Source of the DNA: Tissierella sp. P1 | GTDB taxonomy: Bacteria; Bacillota; Clostridia; Tissierellales; Tissierellaceae | Length of the DNA stretch: 64,000 bases | NCBI RefSeq assembly: GCF_002266425.1 | Contig: NZ_NPMN01000005.1 | Coordinates: 62,001 to 126,000 of the forward strand | Direction: 5' to 3' | In this document: positions 25,266 to 34,085 of the stretch, one piece after another | How the letters are laid out: each line of letters starts with the position of its first letter | Numbering within the stretch: position 1 is the stretch's first letter | Position numbers and translations under genes: made by a program | Notes under the pieces: generated by a model | The model's input: the letters and a program-made list of their open reading frames with translations, nothing else | Databases searched by the model: none | Told to the model about the DNA's origin: nothing

Positions 25266-25709
25266 ATGGATGTTGGCAAATTAAAACGTAAGCTAAGGCA
25301 ATTAAAGAAAGCCGAAGATAAAATTCGTTTTGAGTATGTTGATGAGGGATTTTCTAAAAAATATGTATGGGATGAATACTTTTCTACAAAATTAATTGAT
25401 GATATGACAGTTAAGTATCCTATTTCTAAACTACTTAATTTACATAAGCAGGAATTGAAGGAGGTATTTGAAGAATACTTTTACAGTGTATATTTTCAAA
25501 AGTACAAAGATATTGGACTAGACTTTGATGTAATTCAAGATCCCAATGTTTTAGATTATTTTGGGTTATCTCCGGGAGCTTCTGTTGATGATATAAAGAA
25601 GAAGTTCAGGGAATTAGCTAAAAAATATCATCCAGACCATGGGGGAAATAGTGAGAAAATGATTGAGGTATTAGATGCCTATAATAGATTAATGAATAAG
25701 GATTATTGA
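25266..25709 (+). CDS. DnaJ (J)-domain protein with a C-terminal J domain
   Basis: A 147-residue protein. The last ~50 residues form a J domain: DYFGLSPGASVDDIKKKFRE with the invariant HPD in KKYHPDHGGNSEKM. The N-terminal ~90 residues are charged and helical, with no Gly/Phe or zinc region, so it is a J-only (class C) co-chaperone that would stimulate an Hsp70 ATPase (DnaK is not in this window). GGGATGTGGTTTA precedes the ATG. Confidence 0.85.
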   Translation: MDVGKLKRKLRQLKKAEDKIRFEYVDEGFSKKYVWDEYFSTKLIDDMTVKYPISKLLNLHKQELKEVFEEYFYSVYFQKYKDIGLDFDVIQDPNVLDYFGLSPGASVDDIKKKFRELAKKYHPDHGGNSEKMIEVLDAYNRLMNKDY

Positions 25710-25773
25710 ACTAAATGAGACTAGCTATGTATATTATTATGTAATTATTTATATAGGGAAAAGGAGATTGAAT

Positions 25774-26661
25774 ATGACAGAATATTTTATAGGAATGCAT
25801 TGTAGATTTGACGATATAAAGTATAAGAGAGATTACACATCGAGAATTTCAGGGATAGAGTTTTGTAATTTTAATGAGCAAAAAGAAATCCAAAGGGTGT
25901 TGGAGATAGCAAAAAAAGATAATTTCAAAATAGGAGTACATTTTCCTCTAAAAAAATCAAGCTATAAATATAGAGATCCATTATTACTATCTCTCGATAA
26001 AGATGAAGTTTTAGAAGCATTTAAAGCAGTTGAAAATGAGATTAAATATGCATCAGAGATAGGAGCGGAATATTTATTATTACATTTTCCGAAACCTATG
26101 GTAATAGATGAAAGACTTAACTGGGAGAAATGCAAATTTTCTCATAAAGATGAGACTATTGGAGAAAAGGGATATGGATTTGAAGAGTTTAAAAATCAAT
26201 GCCAATATACATTTGAAAAATTATCTGAGTTATCTAAAAAGTATAAGATTCAAATAGTATTGGAAATAGAAATGCTCAATAAGTATTTGTATCAAGGAAA
26301 ATTATTAAAAGATTTATTAGAAGCGTATCCAGACCTAAAACTATGTTTAGATAGTGCGAGGATTCATGTTCTAAGTAATATAGATTATAACTTTGATTAT
26401 AATATTTTCATAAAAGAAATGGCTAAGTATACATATTTACTTCATATATCTAATATAAAGGTTACAGATGTAATAGAAAATGGTCATCATCCTGCATTAA
26501 TGAAACTAAATGAACAAGATGGGTGGAGTAATATAGGAGAATTTTTAAACATTATATCTTCCGAAAATAAAGATGTAAAAGTATTATTTGAACATCGTTC
26601 AGATATTTTAACAGAGGATGAGCTAAATGAATGTTATGATTGGGTTATGAGTTATTTTTAG
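25774..26661 (+). CDS. Sugar phosphate isomerase/epimerase-like TIM barrel
   Basis: A 295-residue TIM-barrel protein of the xylose isomerase/AP endonuclease 2 fold. Ligand-like residues are in LLLHFPKPM (His), IVLEIEMLN (Glu), LCLDSARIHVLS (Asp-x-x-x-x-His), LLHISNIK (His) and VLFEHRSD (Glu). It is only distantly similar to the one at 16942. The ATG at 25774 follows AAGGAG by 7 nt; an in-frame TTG at 25768 is less likely. Substrate unknown. Confidence 0.75.
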   Translation: MTEYFIGMHCRFDDIKYKRDYTSRISGIEFCNFNEQKEIQRVLEIAKKDNFKIGVHFPLKKSSYKYRDPLLLSLDKDEVLEAFKAVENEIKYASEIGAEYLLLHFPKPMVIDERLNWEKCKFSHKDETIGEKGYGFEEFKNQCQYTFEKLSELSKKYKIQIVLEIEMLNKYLYQGKLLKDLLEAYPDLKLCLDSARIHVLSNIDYNFDYNIFIKEMAKYTYLLHISNIKVTDVIENGHHPALMKLNEQDGWSNIGEFLNIISSENKDVKVLFEHRSDILTEDELNECYDWVMSYF

Positions 26662-26829
26662 TCAGATAGAATAAGTTATGGATATCTTCTAATAAAAGAT
26701 TGGCAGGCGTCTCTTTACTAGGTATGAGATACCCCTAGGAATGAATATTTCGATAGTTCCTTGGGATTTGTTTGATAGAAAGCAAGAAGTTACTAAATTG
26801 TAGATTATTTTAATTGGAGAGGTGAGAAG

Positions 26830-27357
26830 ATGGATGATGTAAAACTGATATCTCCTTCAAAGGAGTATGAAAAAGAAGCATTTGAATATATACAAGAATT
26901 TTTAAAGTATAATTCAGAAATTAACGGAACAGGTGGACTTGATAGGTACGATGATTATGATGAATGGTTACTAAAGATTGAAAAAGATTTGGATTTACCA
27001 AATATCCCAGGAGGAAGAGTACCTGCAAACACCTACTTTCTTGTTAGAGAATCAGATAATATGGTTGTTGGAATGATTAACATACGACATAAATTAAATG
27101 AGTTTCTTTTAAATGAAGGTGGTCACATAGGCTATTCTATCAGACCTGCTGAAAGAAAAAAAGGATATGCAACTATAATGTTAAAATTAGCTTTACAAAA
27201 ATGTAGAGAATTAAGTCTGAATAAAGTTTTAATCACTTGCGATAAAACAAATGTTGCATCAGCTAAAGTTATTCAAAATAACAATGGAATATTAGAAAAT
27301 GAAATCTTTAGTGAAACTTTTTCTGAGATTATTCAACGATATTGGATTGATTTATAA
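26830..27357 (+). CDS. GNAT family N-acetyltransferase
   Basis: A 175-residue GNAT. VVGMINIRHKLNEF and GGHIGYSIRPAERKKGYAT hold strand 4 and the acetyl-CoA loop (R-K-K-G-Y-A near 113-118); VLITCDKTNVASAKVIQNN is motif B. It belongs to the HIGY-x-I subfamily seen also at 2466. GAGAGGTGAGAAG precedes the ATG. The upstream gap (26662-26829) has no recognised element. Confidence 0.85.
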   Translation: MDDVKLISPSKEYEKEAFEYIQEFLKYNSEINGTGGLDRYDDYDEWLLKIEKDLDLPNIPGGRVPANTYFLVRESDNMVVGMINIRHKLNEFLLNEGGHIGYSIRPAERKKGYATIMLKLALQKCRELSLNKVLITCDKTNVASAKVIQNNNGILENEIFSETFSEIIQRYWIDL

Positions 27358-27423
27358 GCTAAGTAAAACTTAATTAGAAGATATTAAGACAATAGATATT
27401 AATAAAATTATAAAAAGAAAGGT

Positions 27424-27472
27424 AGGTGAAAATCCTGATTTAATATAAAATCCTTTATAAATCAGGATAACT
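27424..27472 (+). promoter_or_regulatory. Hairpin between Shine-Dalgarno and start codon
   Basis: AGGTGA at 27424-27429 is a good ribosome binding site, but the only start (ATG 27473) is 43 nt away. Between them ATCCTGATTTA (27432-27442) pairs perfectly with TAAATCAGGAT (27458-27468). If the 11-bp stem forms, the remaining single-stranded spacing is 6 nt, the optimum. The hairpin may bridge the site to the start or modulate translation. Confidence 0.5.
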
Positions 27473-28678
27473 ATGAAAAATAAAATAATCGGTATGGTAT
27501 TAGCTATTGTATTGATCAGTACGGCATTTACAGGATGCAAACAAAATAATGAGACACTATCAAAAACAGAAAAAAATTTTGAACAGAAAATTCAAGTATA
27601 TCCGGAACCCTTGAACTATAACAGAGGAAAAATAACAGATATAAGTGAAATTTTCGATGAACAGAGAAATAGATATGATTTAAGGAGTTATGATGCATCT
27701 GATATGGACCTTACACGAATAGAATTAAGGAATTTTATATTCGATAGTCAAACCATATGGCCTGAAAAACTTCCTGTAAATTTTGATGTAGAAACTATTA
27801 TAAAATATGGAAAGCAGCCAGGTCTAGGTATTGATTATCTGCATAAAGAAAATATTACTGGAAAAGGTGTGAACGTAGGTGTAATAGATGGACGCCTACT
27901 GGTAGATCATGAAGAATTCAAAGATAATATAGTGGTATATGAAGAAATATTTGATATGGATAGTCCTGCTCACTATCATGGAACCCCTATAACATCAATA
28001 TTATGCGGAAAAGATGTAGGGGTAGCACCAGAGGCTAATATATATTATATTGCATATTTGGAAGAGGATACAGATTATGAAGAGGGATATGTACATTTAG
28101 CCAATGCCATAGAAAGAATGGTCGAAATAAATAAAGCTTTGCCAGAAGACAATAAAATTAAAGTATTGTCAATATCATCTGGTTGGGATCCAGAGAGTAA
28201 AAATGCAGAAGCAATTTATAATGCTATCGAAAAAGCTGAGGCAGAAAACATATTTGTTGTAACTGCACGACTTTATGAAACTCATAAGCTTTTTTTTAAT
28301 GGTGTTAATAGAGAACCAATGTCTGATCCAGAAAAAATAGAATCATATTATTTAAAATACTATGTAGAAGGAGACGGTACAGCAGAGGATATATTGTTGA
28401 CTCCTATGGATGCAAGATGGTTAGCTAGTCCAACTGGAAAAGATGAGTATGTAATGTACAGTAATGGTGCATGGAGTATGGTTATACCATATATCAGCGG
28501 ATTATATACATTGGCATGCGAAGTAGATCCAGATATGACTCCAGAAAAATTTTGGGATATTGCTATATCCACTGGAGATAGTCTTGATGAAGATAAAAGA
28601 GATGATGCCAGTAAGGAAAAAAACATGAAAATAGTTAATCCAGTAAAATTAATTTCAGAGGTTAAATCAAAGAAATAG
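27473..28678 (+). CDS. S8 (subtilisin-like) serine peptidase, lipoprotein
   Basis: A 401-residue exported protein. The signal peptide ends in the lipobox TAFTGCKQ (lipidated Cys22), so it is anchored at the outer membrane face. The catalytic Asp lies in NVGVIDGRLL (near 140), His in AHYHGTPITSILCG (near 181) and Ser in GAWSMVIPYISGLYTLA (near 340), where GAWSM replaces the usual GTSMA. The spacing is that of subtilases with a short prodomain. Likely extracellular protein degradation or spore/germination processing; the role is not fixed. Translation may depend on the hairpin immediately upstream. Confidence 0.8.
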   Translation: MKNKIIGMVLAIVLISTAFTGCKQNNETLSKTEKNFEQKIQVYPEPLNYNRGKITDISEIFDEQRNRYDLRSYDASDMDLTRIELRNFIFDSQTIWPEKLPVNFDVETIIKYGKQPGLGIDYLHKENITGKGVNVGVIDGRLLVDHEEFKDNIVVYEEIFDMDSPAHYHGTPITSILCGKDVGVAPEANIYYIAYLEEDTDYEEGYVHLANAIERMVEINKALPEDNKIKVLSISSGWDPESKNAEAIYNAIEKAEAENIFVVTARLYETHKLFFNGVNREPMSDPEKIESYYLKYYVEGDGTAEDILLTPMDARWLASPTGKDEYVMYSNGAWSMVIPYISGLYTLACEVDPDMTPEKFWDIAISTGDSLDEDKRDDASKEKNMKIVNPVKLISEVKSKK

Positions 28679-28890
28679 TGAAATTTTTTAGGAGCGGATT
28701 CAAGTCTATTTTAATAACTATGGAACACTGAGAACTATGAAATGTGGGAGGGAGAGGTAGTTTTAGTTAAGAAAACGAGCAACAGCAGATGAGAACTTAA
28801 TATTGGATTTATTATAGAATATATTGAAGAAGAATTGATTTTCTATAAATCAAAATAGAGATAAAATAGGATATTCACTAAGGAGATAAT

Positions 28891-29684
28891 ATGAAGGAAA
28901 ACATTTTTAACGATAAAAATTTTATTGCTATGATAAATAATCTTATTGATAGAGTTAAAGCGATATTAGATGACAATTTATTATCAATAATTATCGTTGG
29001 ATCAGTAGCTTTAGGAGACTATATCTATGGGAAAGGAGATATAGATTTTCTAGTAGTAACTGAGAGTGATTTATTATCTAATAATTGTGAAGAAATAATA
29101 AATTTACATGATAGATTGAGGGCTGGAGAATTTGGACAATTTGGAATTCAATTAGAAGGAATGTATTGTCCTTTACCTATGCTGAAAGAACCGGAAGAAT
29201 ATATAGGTTTGGGTTATTATATAGGTACGGGCAGAAATGGATGGAAGAAGATATCAACATCTGTTATGTCTAAGGTAGACCATCTTACTTTAAGCAAATA
29301 TGGCAAAATTGTTTATGGAAAAGATATTAATGAACAAATATTTAGACCTTCTCATGATGAATTAAAAAAGAAATACTTAAAGAGATTGGAAATAATATTA
29401 AGTATTCAAAAGATATTGAGGATATTTATTTCTCATTACATTTGCTATATTTAGGGACAAGAAGTCTATATACATTTATAAATAATGATATTTTATCCAA
29501 AGGGAAATCTTGTGATTGGTTTATGAAAGAGTTTCCTGATTCATCATGGATACCATTTATTAAATATACTTCTCAATATAGATATCCATTTGATGAAATA
29601 GAAAAGAAGCAGGTTAATGAAGATTATATAATCAAAAATGCACCATTGTTTTTAGAGCATATATATTCAATGATTAAAGATTAA
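28891..29684 (+). pseudogene. Nucleotidyltransferase (ANT-like), frameshifted
   Basis: The first frame (28891-29454) has the Pol-beta nucleotidyltransferase motif IIVGSVALGDYIYGKGDID with the second-strand FLVV, the metal-binding G-S-x10-D-x-D. The second frame (29442-29684) continues the C-terminal helical domain (LYLGTRSLYTFINNDILSKG ...). The frames join if one base is added near 29401-29411 (reading ...YSKDIEDIYFSLHLLYLGT). The full protein would be about 264 residues, like streptomycin/aminoglycoside adenylyltransferase relatives. It is a real 1-nt loss or a sequencing error. AAGGAGATAAT precedes the start. Confidence 0.7.
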
Positions 29685-29728
29685 AGATAAAGAATATATC
29701 TAGATAGGATAAATTATATTAACCTTAA

Positions 29729-29857
29729 TTTACTGGAAGAATCAGAATGTGAACTTCTAGAAGAATTTATCTGGTCAGATGTAGTGGAAAATGGTTCTGA
29801 GATAAATTCAGCACAAAAATGCAAGTATTGGATAGCAAAAGTGGATGGATAATATAC
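29729..29857 (+). repeat. 129-bp duplicated relic, copy 1
   Basis: About 80% identical to 32602-32730. In one frame it reads LLEESECELLEEFIWSD then VVENGSEINSAQKCKYW and ends IAKVDG before a stop, so it is probably the last exon-like tail of a lost gene. The family is not recognised. It is followed by a decayed attC-like right end (29863-29905, AAATACTCAGACATTG). Confidence 0.6.
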
Positions 29858-29862
29858 GTTTG

Positions 29863-29905
29863 TGTGTTAGTTCAAGCATGTAATAAATACTCAGACATTG
29901 TGCGA
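29863..29905. repeat. Decayed attC-like right end
   Basis: GTTAGTTCAAGCATG ... AAATACTCAGACATTGTGCGA matches the 13430-13462 right end (GGTTCAGGGACATCG-AAAATACTCAGACGTTATA) but the GTT core is lost. It is the only trace of the family downstream of 18 kb. Confidence 0.35.
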
Positions 29906-29932
29906 AATTAATATAAAGGAGGAACATATTTA

Positions 29933-30592
29933 ATGAATATCGGGGTATTATTATCGGGATGTGGAGTTGGTGATGGCAGTCAAATAGAAGAAGTAATATT
30001 GACATATCTAGCCTTAGATAAATATGGAATTGACTATATATGTCTTGCTCAAGATAAAAATCAGTATCATACTTTTGATCATCTTAATGAGAAAATTGAA
30101 GAAAGTGAGAATAGAAATGTTTTGATGGAGTCAGCACGTATTGGGAGAGGAAGAATTAAAGCATTAGATAATATTAGTATAGATGAATTAGATGGATTGA
30201 TATTACCAGGAGGATTAGGAGTATTTAAAAATTTATCAAACTATGTATTAGAAAAAGAGAACTTTTCAATAGATAAAGATGTAGATAAATTAATAAAAGA
30301 CATATATTTATCAAAAAAACCCATTGCAGCAATGTGTGGTGCAACAGTCTTAATAGCAAAAAGTTTGGGGAATGAAGCTAAACAACTAGAGCTTTGTACC
30401 AGTAATAATGCTCATAGAAATATATTAGAAATGAATAATGTAATTGTAAAAGAAGTTAATTCTACAGAAGCATATGTAGATATACAAAATAGAATAGTAA
30501 CAACTCCTGCGTTTCTAGGAACACAAAATTTATATGAAATAAAGATAGGCATAGATAGAATGGTAAAGGAGTTCATAGAATTAATAGATTAG
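29933..30592 (+). CDS. elbB: ElbB-like DJ-1/PfpI superfamily protein
   Basis: A 219-residue protein closely patterned on E. coli ElbB (sigma cross-reacting protein, described as a DJ-1-type glyoxalase). Matches include IGVLLSGCGVGDGSQIEEV at the start, RNVLMESARIGRGRIKAL, LDGLILPGGLGVFKNLSNY, and the nucleophile elbow AAMCGATVLIAKSL with the Cys near 136. The end VTTPAFLGTQNL is also family-like. Role: amidotransferase-fold enzyme of uncertain physiological substrate. AAAGGAGG lies 11 nt before the ATG. Confidence 0.8.
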   Translation: MNIGVLLSGCGVGDGSQIEEVILTYLALDKYGIDYICLAQDKNQYHTFDHLNEKIEESENRNVLMESARIGRGRIKALDNISIDELDGLILPGGLGVFKNLSNYVLEKENFSIDKDVDKLIKDIYLSKKPIAAMCGATVLIAKSLGNEAKQLELCTSNNAHRNILEMNNVIVKEVNSTEAYVDIQNRIVTTPAFLGTQNLYEIKIGIDRMVKEFIELID

Positions 30593-30619
30593 AATTTAGA
30601 AATAGTAGGAGAGAGACAA

Positions 30620-31353
30620 ATGAAATATGGGAAAATAATAGGCAAGGGAAATACAGCAACTGCATATGAATTGGAAGAGGATAAGGTACTTAAACTTTTC
30701 AATCAAGGATATCCGAAAGAATCAGTAGAGAAAGAGTTTAATAATGCAAGAGTAATAAGCAATATGGGTTTTATAAAACCAAAAGCACATGAGATTGTTT
30801 TTTGGAAGAGCGAATAGGTATTATCTATGACAAAATAGAAGGTGAATCTCTACTTGATTGGGTTATGAGAACAGGTGATGTACAAAGTTGTGCTGTATAT
30901 ATGGCAAACTTACATAAGGAAATCCTTCAAAATAACATCAGTAATGTACCAAGTTACAAGGAGTTTTTAAAATATAATATAGTAAAAGCTTTATCAGGAA
31001 ATCCAAATAAACAAAAAGAAGCATTAGACATGCTAGACAAATTGAAGGATGGTAATACTCTATGTCATGGTGACTTCCACCCTGGTAATATATTTATATC
31101 TGATGGACAAGCAATGGTGATAGATTTCATGAATGTATGCCATGGAGACTTCTTATATGATATAGCAAGAACTGTATTTCTTGTGGAATACACACCTGTG
31201 CCAGCAGAAGTAAAAGAAAGAGAAATGCTTTTACAGCTTAAGAAAACACTGGCAGATTTATACCTTATAGAAATGAATGTTACGAGAGAAGTGGTACAAG
31301 ATTATCTATTAGTAATTATTATGGCTAGAGCAGGGGAATGCCCTAATGAATAG
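30620..31353 (+). pseudogene. Aminoglycoside phosphotransferase (APH)-family kinase, frameshifted
   Basis: Frame 1 (30620-30817) gives the N-lobe: GKIIGKGNTATAYELEED (Gly-rich loop) and VLKLF (Lys). Frame 2 (30802-31353) gives the C-lobe: catalytic loop NTLCHGDFHPGNIF and metal-binding MVIDFMNVCHGDF. They join at the T6 run 30798-30803 if one T is added (HEIVFLEERIGIIYD). The intact product would be about 244 residues. GGAGAGAG precedes the start. It is a homopolymer deletion, either a real inactivation or a base-calling error. Confidence 0.75.
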
Positions 31354-31456
31354 CTAAATATAGGGTAAAAGTATAGGAGTTATTAAATGTTGTACAATTG
31401 AGATAGTAGATAATCTAATAAAATCGCATAAATAATATTAGCAGGAGGGTCTAACG

Positions 31457-31939
31457 ATGAAATATAGAAAGATTGAGATTGATGGCAGCTATACTGATGA
31501 AAAATTAGAGTTAATTTTAATGCAAATTGCAAGATGGCATAATCTAACACCAAAGCTATGGAGACCAGATTATAAAGCTTCAACAGCAGATATAGAGGAA
31601 ACAGTGCAAAGAATTTTAAACACAAAAAAAGAAGAATTATTTCTTGCCATTGCAGAAGATGAACAGGGGGATATGCAAGGATTCATATGGGCATATAAAC
31701 AAGAAGAACCTAAAGGTACTGTTATGATTCTATCCTTGTACGTTACAGAAAGTTACAGGGGTCATGGGATAGCCACAAACCTAAAAATGTTATTAGAGGA
31801 ATGGTGCCGACTTGAGGGAATTAAAGCGATACAAACAACAGTTCATTATAGAAATAGCAATATGCTGGCACTAAATCAGAAACTTGGATATATCCCAGGA
31901 ATGGTGTATATGACTAAAAACTTAGTACAGAATGACTAA
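31457..31939 (+). CDS. GNAT family N-acetyltransferase
   Basis: A 160-residue GNAT. ILSLYVTESYRGHGIATNLK has the R-G-H-G-I-A acetyl-CoA loop (near 106-111) and VHYRNSNMLALNQKLGY is motif B. GGAGGGTCTAACG precedes the ATG by 8 nt. The stop overlaps the next gene's ATG by 8 nt (ATGACTAA at 31932-31939), suggesting coupled translation. Substrate unknown. Confidence 0.85.
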   Translation: MKYRKIEIDGSYTDEKLELILMQIARWHNLTPKLWRPDYKASTADIEETVQRILNTKKEELFLAIAEDEQGDMQGFIWAYKQEEPKGTVMILSLYVTESYRGHGIATNLKMLLEEWCRLEGIKAIQTTVHYRNSNMLALNQKLGYIPGMVYMTKNLVQND

Positions 31940-32588
31940 GAGGAGGAAGAGAGATATAGACATTAATAGAATAGAAGAATTAGCATTTAAAACGATGGGA
32001 AAAAGAAAATCTCATTCTAAGAGAGAAAAAGGATATGTTTATTATCATGGATTGAGAACAGCAAAATTAGCAATAGAAATTAGAAAGATAGTAGGACAAA
32101 TCGATAATTCAAAGGATAATATCATATATGTAGCATCACTTTTTCATGATATAGCTAAAGGAATAGAACCACATAATGAAAATGGCAGTATCTTAGTTCA
32201 ACAAGTATTGAAAGACAAATGCTCATATGAAGAACTAATGGAGATTGCTGAAATAATTAGATGTCATAATTTAAGAAGCAGTAATGAAGATTGGTCTAAA
32301 CAGATAAGAATAGTACAAGATGCAGATATGATAGATCATATGGGGACTATGGAAGTATGGTTGAACTTTATATATCAAGCATATGATGAAAAAAGTGTTG
32401 ATACATCAATTGAATTTTATAATGATAAAGAATTTGAATATTATCTTAAGGATTGCAGAAGAAAACTGAATTACGATATATCTAAAAAGATATTTGATGA
32501 CAGAGCAGAATTTATACATGAATTTATTCAAAGGCTAAGTATAGAGGGGAAAGGTGGAATTTTTAATAAGGACTTATTAAGTAGATAA
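31932..32588 (+). CDS. HD-domain phosphohydrolase-like protein
   Basis: A 218-residue HD-superfamily protein: YYHGLRTAKLAIEI (His near 38), ASLFHDIAKGIEPHN (His-Asp near 75), IRCHNLRS (His) and VQDADMIDHMG (Asp). The given ATG overlaps the preceding stop, but a strong AGGAGG (31941-31946) lies inside the coding frame and points to ATA at 31956 (IDINRIEELAF), which matches the usual family N-terminus. Either coupled initiation at 31932 or an ATG-to-ATA change occurred. HD proteins hydrolyse nucleotide or phosphate esters. Confidence 0.75.
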   Translation: MTKRRKRDIDINRIEELAFKTMGKRKSHSKREKGYVYYHGLRTAKLAIEIRKIVGQIDNSKDNIIYVASLFHDIAKGIEPHNENGSILVQQVLKDKCSYEELMEIAEIIRCHNLRSSNEDWSKQIRIVQDADMIDHMGTMEVWLNFIYQAYDEKSVDTSIEFYNDKEFEYYLKDCRRKLNYDISKKIFDDRAEFIHEFIQRLSIEGKGGIFNKDLLSR

Positions 32589-32601
32589 ATAAAAACATAT
32601 A

Positions 32602-32730
32602 TTTACTAGAAGAATCAGAGCATGAACTTTTGGAAGAATTTATCTGGTCAGATTTGGTGGACAAGGATTGCGAAATAAATTCAGCACAAAAATGTAAATA
32701 TTGAGTAGCAAGAGTGAAAAAGTAATATAT
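32602..32730 (+). repeat. 129-bp duplicated relic, copy 2
   Basis: Copy of 29729-29857. The same frame reads LLEESEHELLEEFIWSD, then LVDKDCEINSAQKCKY and a premature TGA, so it is more decayed. It ends just before the ribosome binding site of the GNAT at 32752. Confidence 0.6.
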
Positions 32731-32751
32731 ATTTATATATGGAGGTCAATG

Positions 32752-33189
32752 ATGAACATAATATTTAAAAATGCAACAGCTGTTGATATTGATAAAGTAT
32801 TTGAATTAAATAAAAATCTTATTAAGAAATATGAAACTAATTTGAATCTTGATTTTGAAAAGATTTTTATTTGGGTTAAGAACAAGATAGAATATAATAT
32901 AGAGAACTACCAATGTATTTACTTTGAAGGAATTAAAGTAGGTTATTATTACTTGCATGATGAAGATGGAAGTCTTGAACTTGATGATTTCTTTATTTTT
33001 GATGAATTTCAAGGTAGAGGTATTGGAACAGAAGTTTTAAAACATGTTGCCTTAATTGCAGGAGAAAAAAATAAAGATGTATTTTTATATGTATTTGTAA
33101 ATAATCAAGGAGCTATTAACTTATATCATAGAAATGGATATAAAATTGTAAAGAACATTGCTGATAGCAGATATATAATGAGTACATAA
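32752..33189 (+). CDS. GNAT family N-acetyltransferase
   Basis: A 145-residue GNAT: LDDFFIFDEFQGRGIGTEVL (acetyl-CoA loop Q-G-R-G-I-G) and FVNNQGAINLYHRNGYKI (motif B). The start is the second of two adjacent ATGs, 6 nt after GGAGG (32741-32745); longer in-frame extensions run into the 129-bp relic and are not real. Complete at the C-terminus. Substrate unknown. Confidence 0.85.
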   Translation: MNIIFKNATAVDIDKVFELNKNLIKKYETNLNLDFEKIFIWVKNKIEYNIENYQCIYFEGIKVGYYYLHDEDGSLELDDFFIFDEFQGRGIGTEVLKHVALIAGEKNKDVFLYVFVNNQGAINLYHRNGYKIVKNIADSRYIMST

Positions 33190-33197
33190 ATAAAATA

Positions 33198-34052
33198 ATG
33201 TTTTTACGGAATAATCATTCAAAAAACATCTATAAAGAGGTGATAATCATTTTTTACTATATAACCGGAATTATCGTTATAGCTACAATATCTATAATTA
33301 TTTCAAGCACTCATCTAGTTAAAATAGAACATACAGAAATACAGAAAAAAGTACCTTCTAATTTTAGATTCATTCATATATCTGACATTCATAATAAAGT
33401 AAATTTTATTAATGTCAGGATTAGTAGCATTATAAATTCTACTAATCCTGATTTTGTAGTGGTTACGGGAGATTATTCAAATACTCAAAAAAAGTTGCCT
33501 AGAGTAATAGAAGAACTGGGAGTTATAAAACATCCTGTATTTATGGTACTAGGAAATTATGAGAGAGAAGAACAGAAGAGTTTTCTTAGAAAAAGAAAGA
33601 TATCGCTAGACAAACTAATTAATGAAATTAACAAGTACAATAATCTAAAGTTATTGATTAATGAGAACTCAACCTTAATAATAGGAGAAACAGAAATCTT
33701 AATATATGGCTTTGATAATTCTATATATGGAAACGAAGACTATGATATTGAGATTGAGAAAATAGATAACGATTATAAAATAATACTAGCTCACTCACCA
33801 AATATAATTAATACATTAGAGTCTAAAGAAATAAGCTATGATCATATTCTTGTAGGACATACACATGGAAGACAAATAAATATACCAATTTTATATAAAA
33901 CTCTATATGATGGATTTCATATTGGATGCAAGAAGATCGATAATGATCAATATTTTTCCATAAGCAGGGGGCTAGGGACTGTAAGAATACCATTAAGAAT
34001 TAGAAGTATTCCTGTGATAGATATATATTATGTAGAGAACGAAAAGTATTGA
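33198..34052 (+). CDS. Membrane-anchored metallophosphoesterase (YkuE/YaeI-type)
   Basis: A 284-residue protein with one N-terminal membrane helix (about 15-37) and a calcineurin-like phosphoesterase domain: FIHISDIHNK (Asp-x-His), VVTGDYSN (Gly-Asp), VLGNYERE (in place of GNHE), ILAHSPNI (His) and ILVGHTHGRQINIPI (Gly-His-x-His). The Asn-His to Asn-Tyr change in GNHE is unusual. The ATG at 33198 has no ribosome binding site, whereas GAGGTGA at 33237-33243 precedes an in-frame ATT (33249), so a non-standard start is possible. It probably hydrolyses phosphodiesters at the membrane. Confidence 0.8.
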   Translation: MFLRNNHSKNIYKEVIIIFYYITGIIVIATISIIISSTHLVKIEHTEIQKKVPSNFRFIHISDIHNKVNFINVRISSIINSTNPDFVVVTGDYSNTQKKLPRVIEELGVIKHPVFMVLGNYEREEQKSFLRKRKISLDKLINEINKYNNLKLLINENSTLIIGETEILIYGFDNSIYGNEDYDIEIEKIDNDYKIILAHSPNIINTLESKEISYDHILVGHTHGRQINIPILYKTLYDGFHIGCKKIDNDQYFSISRGLGTVRIPLRIRSIPVIDIYYVENEKY

Positions 34053-34085
34053 GTTAAGTAGCAAAATATTATATCAATATCAAAG

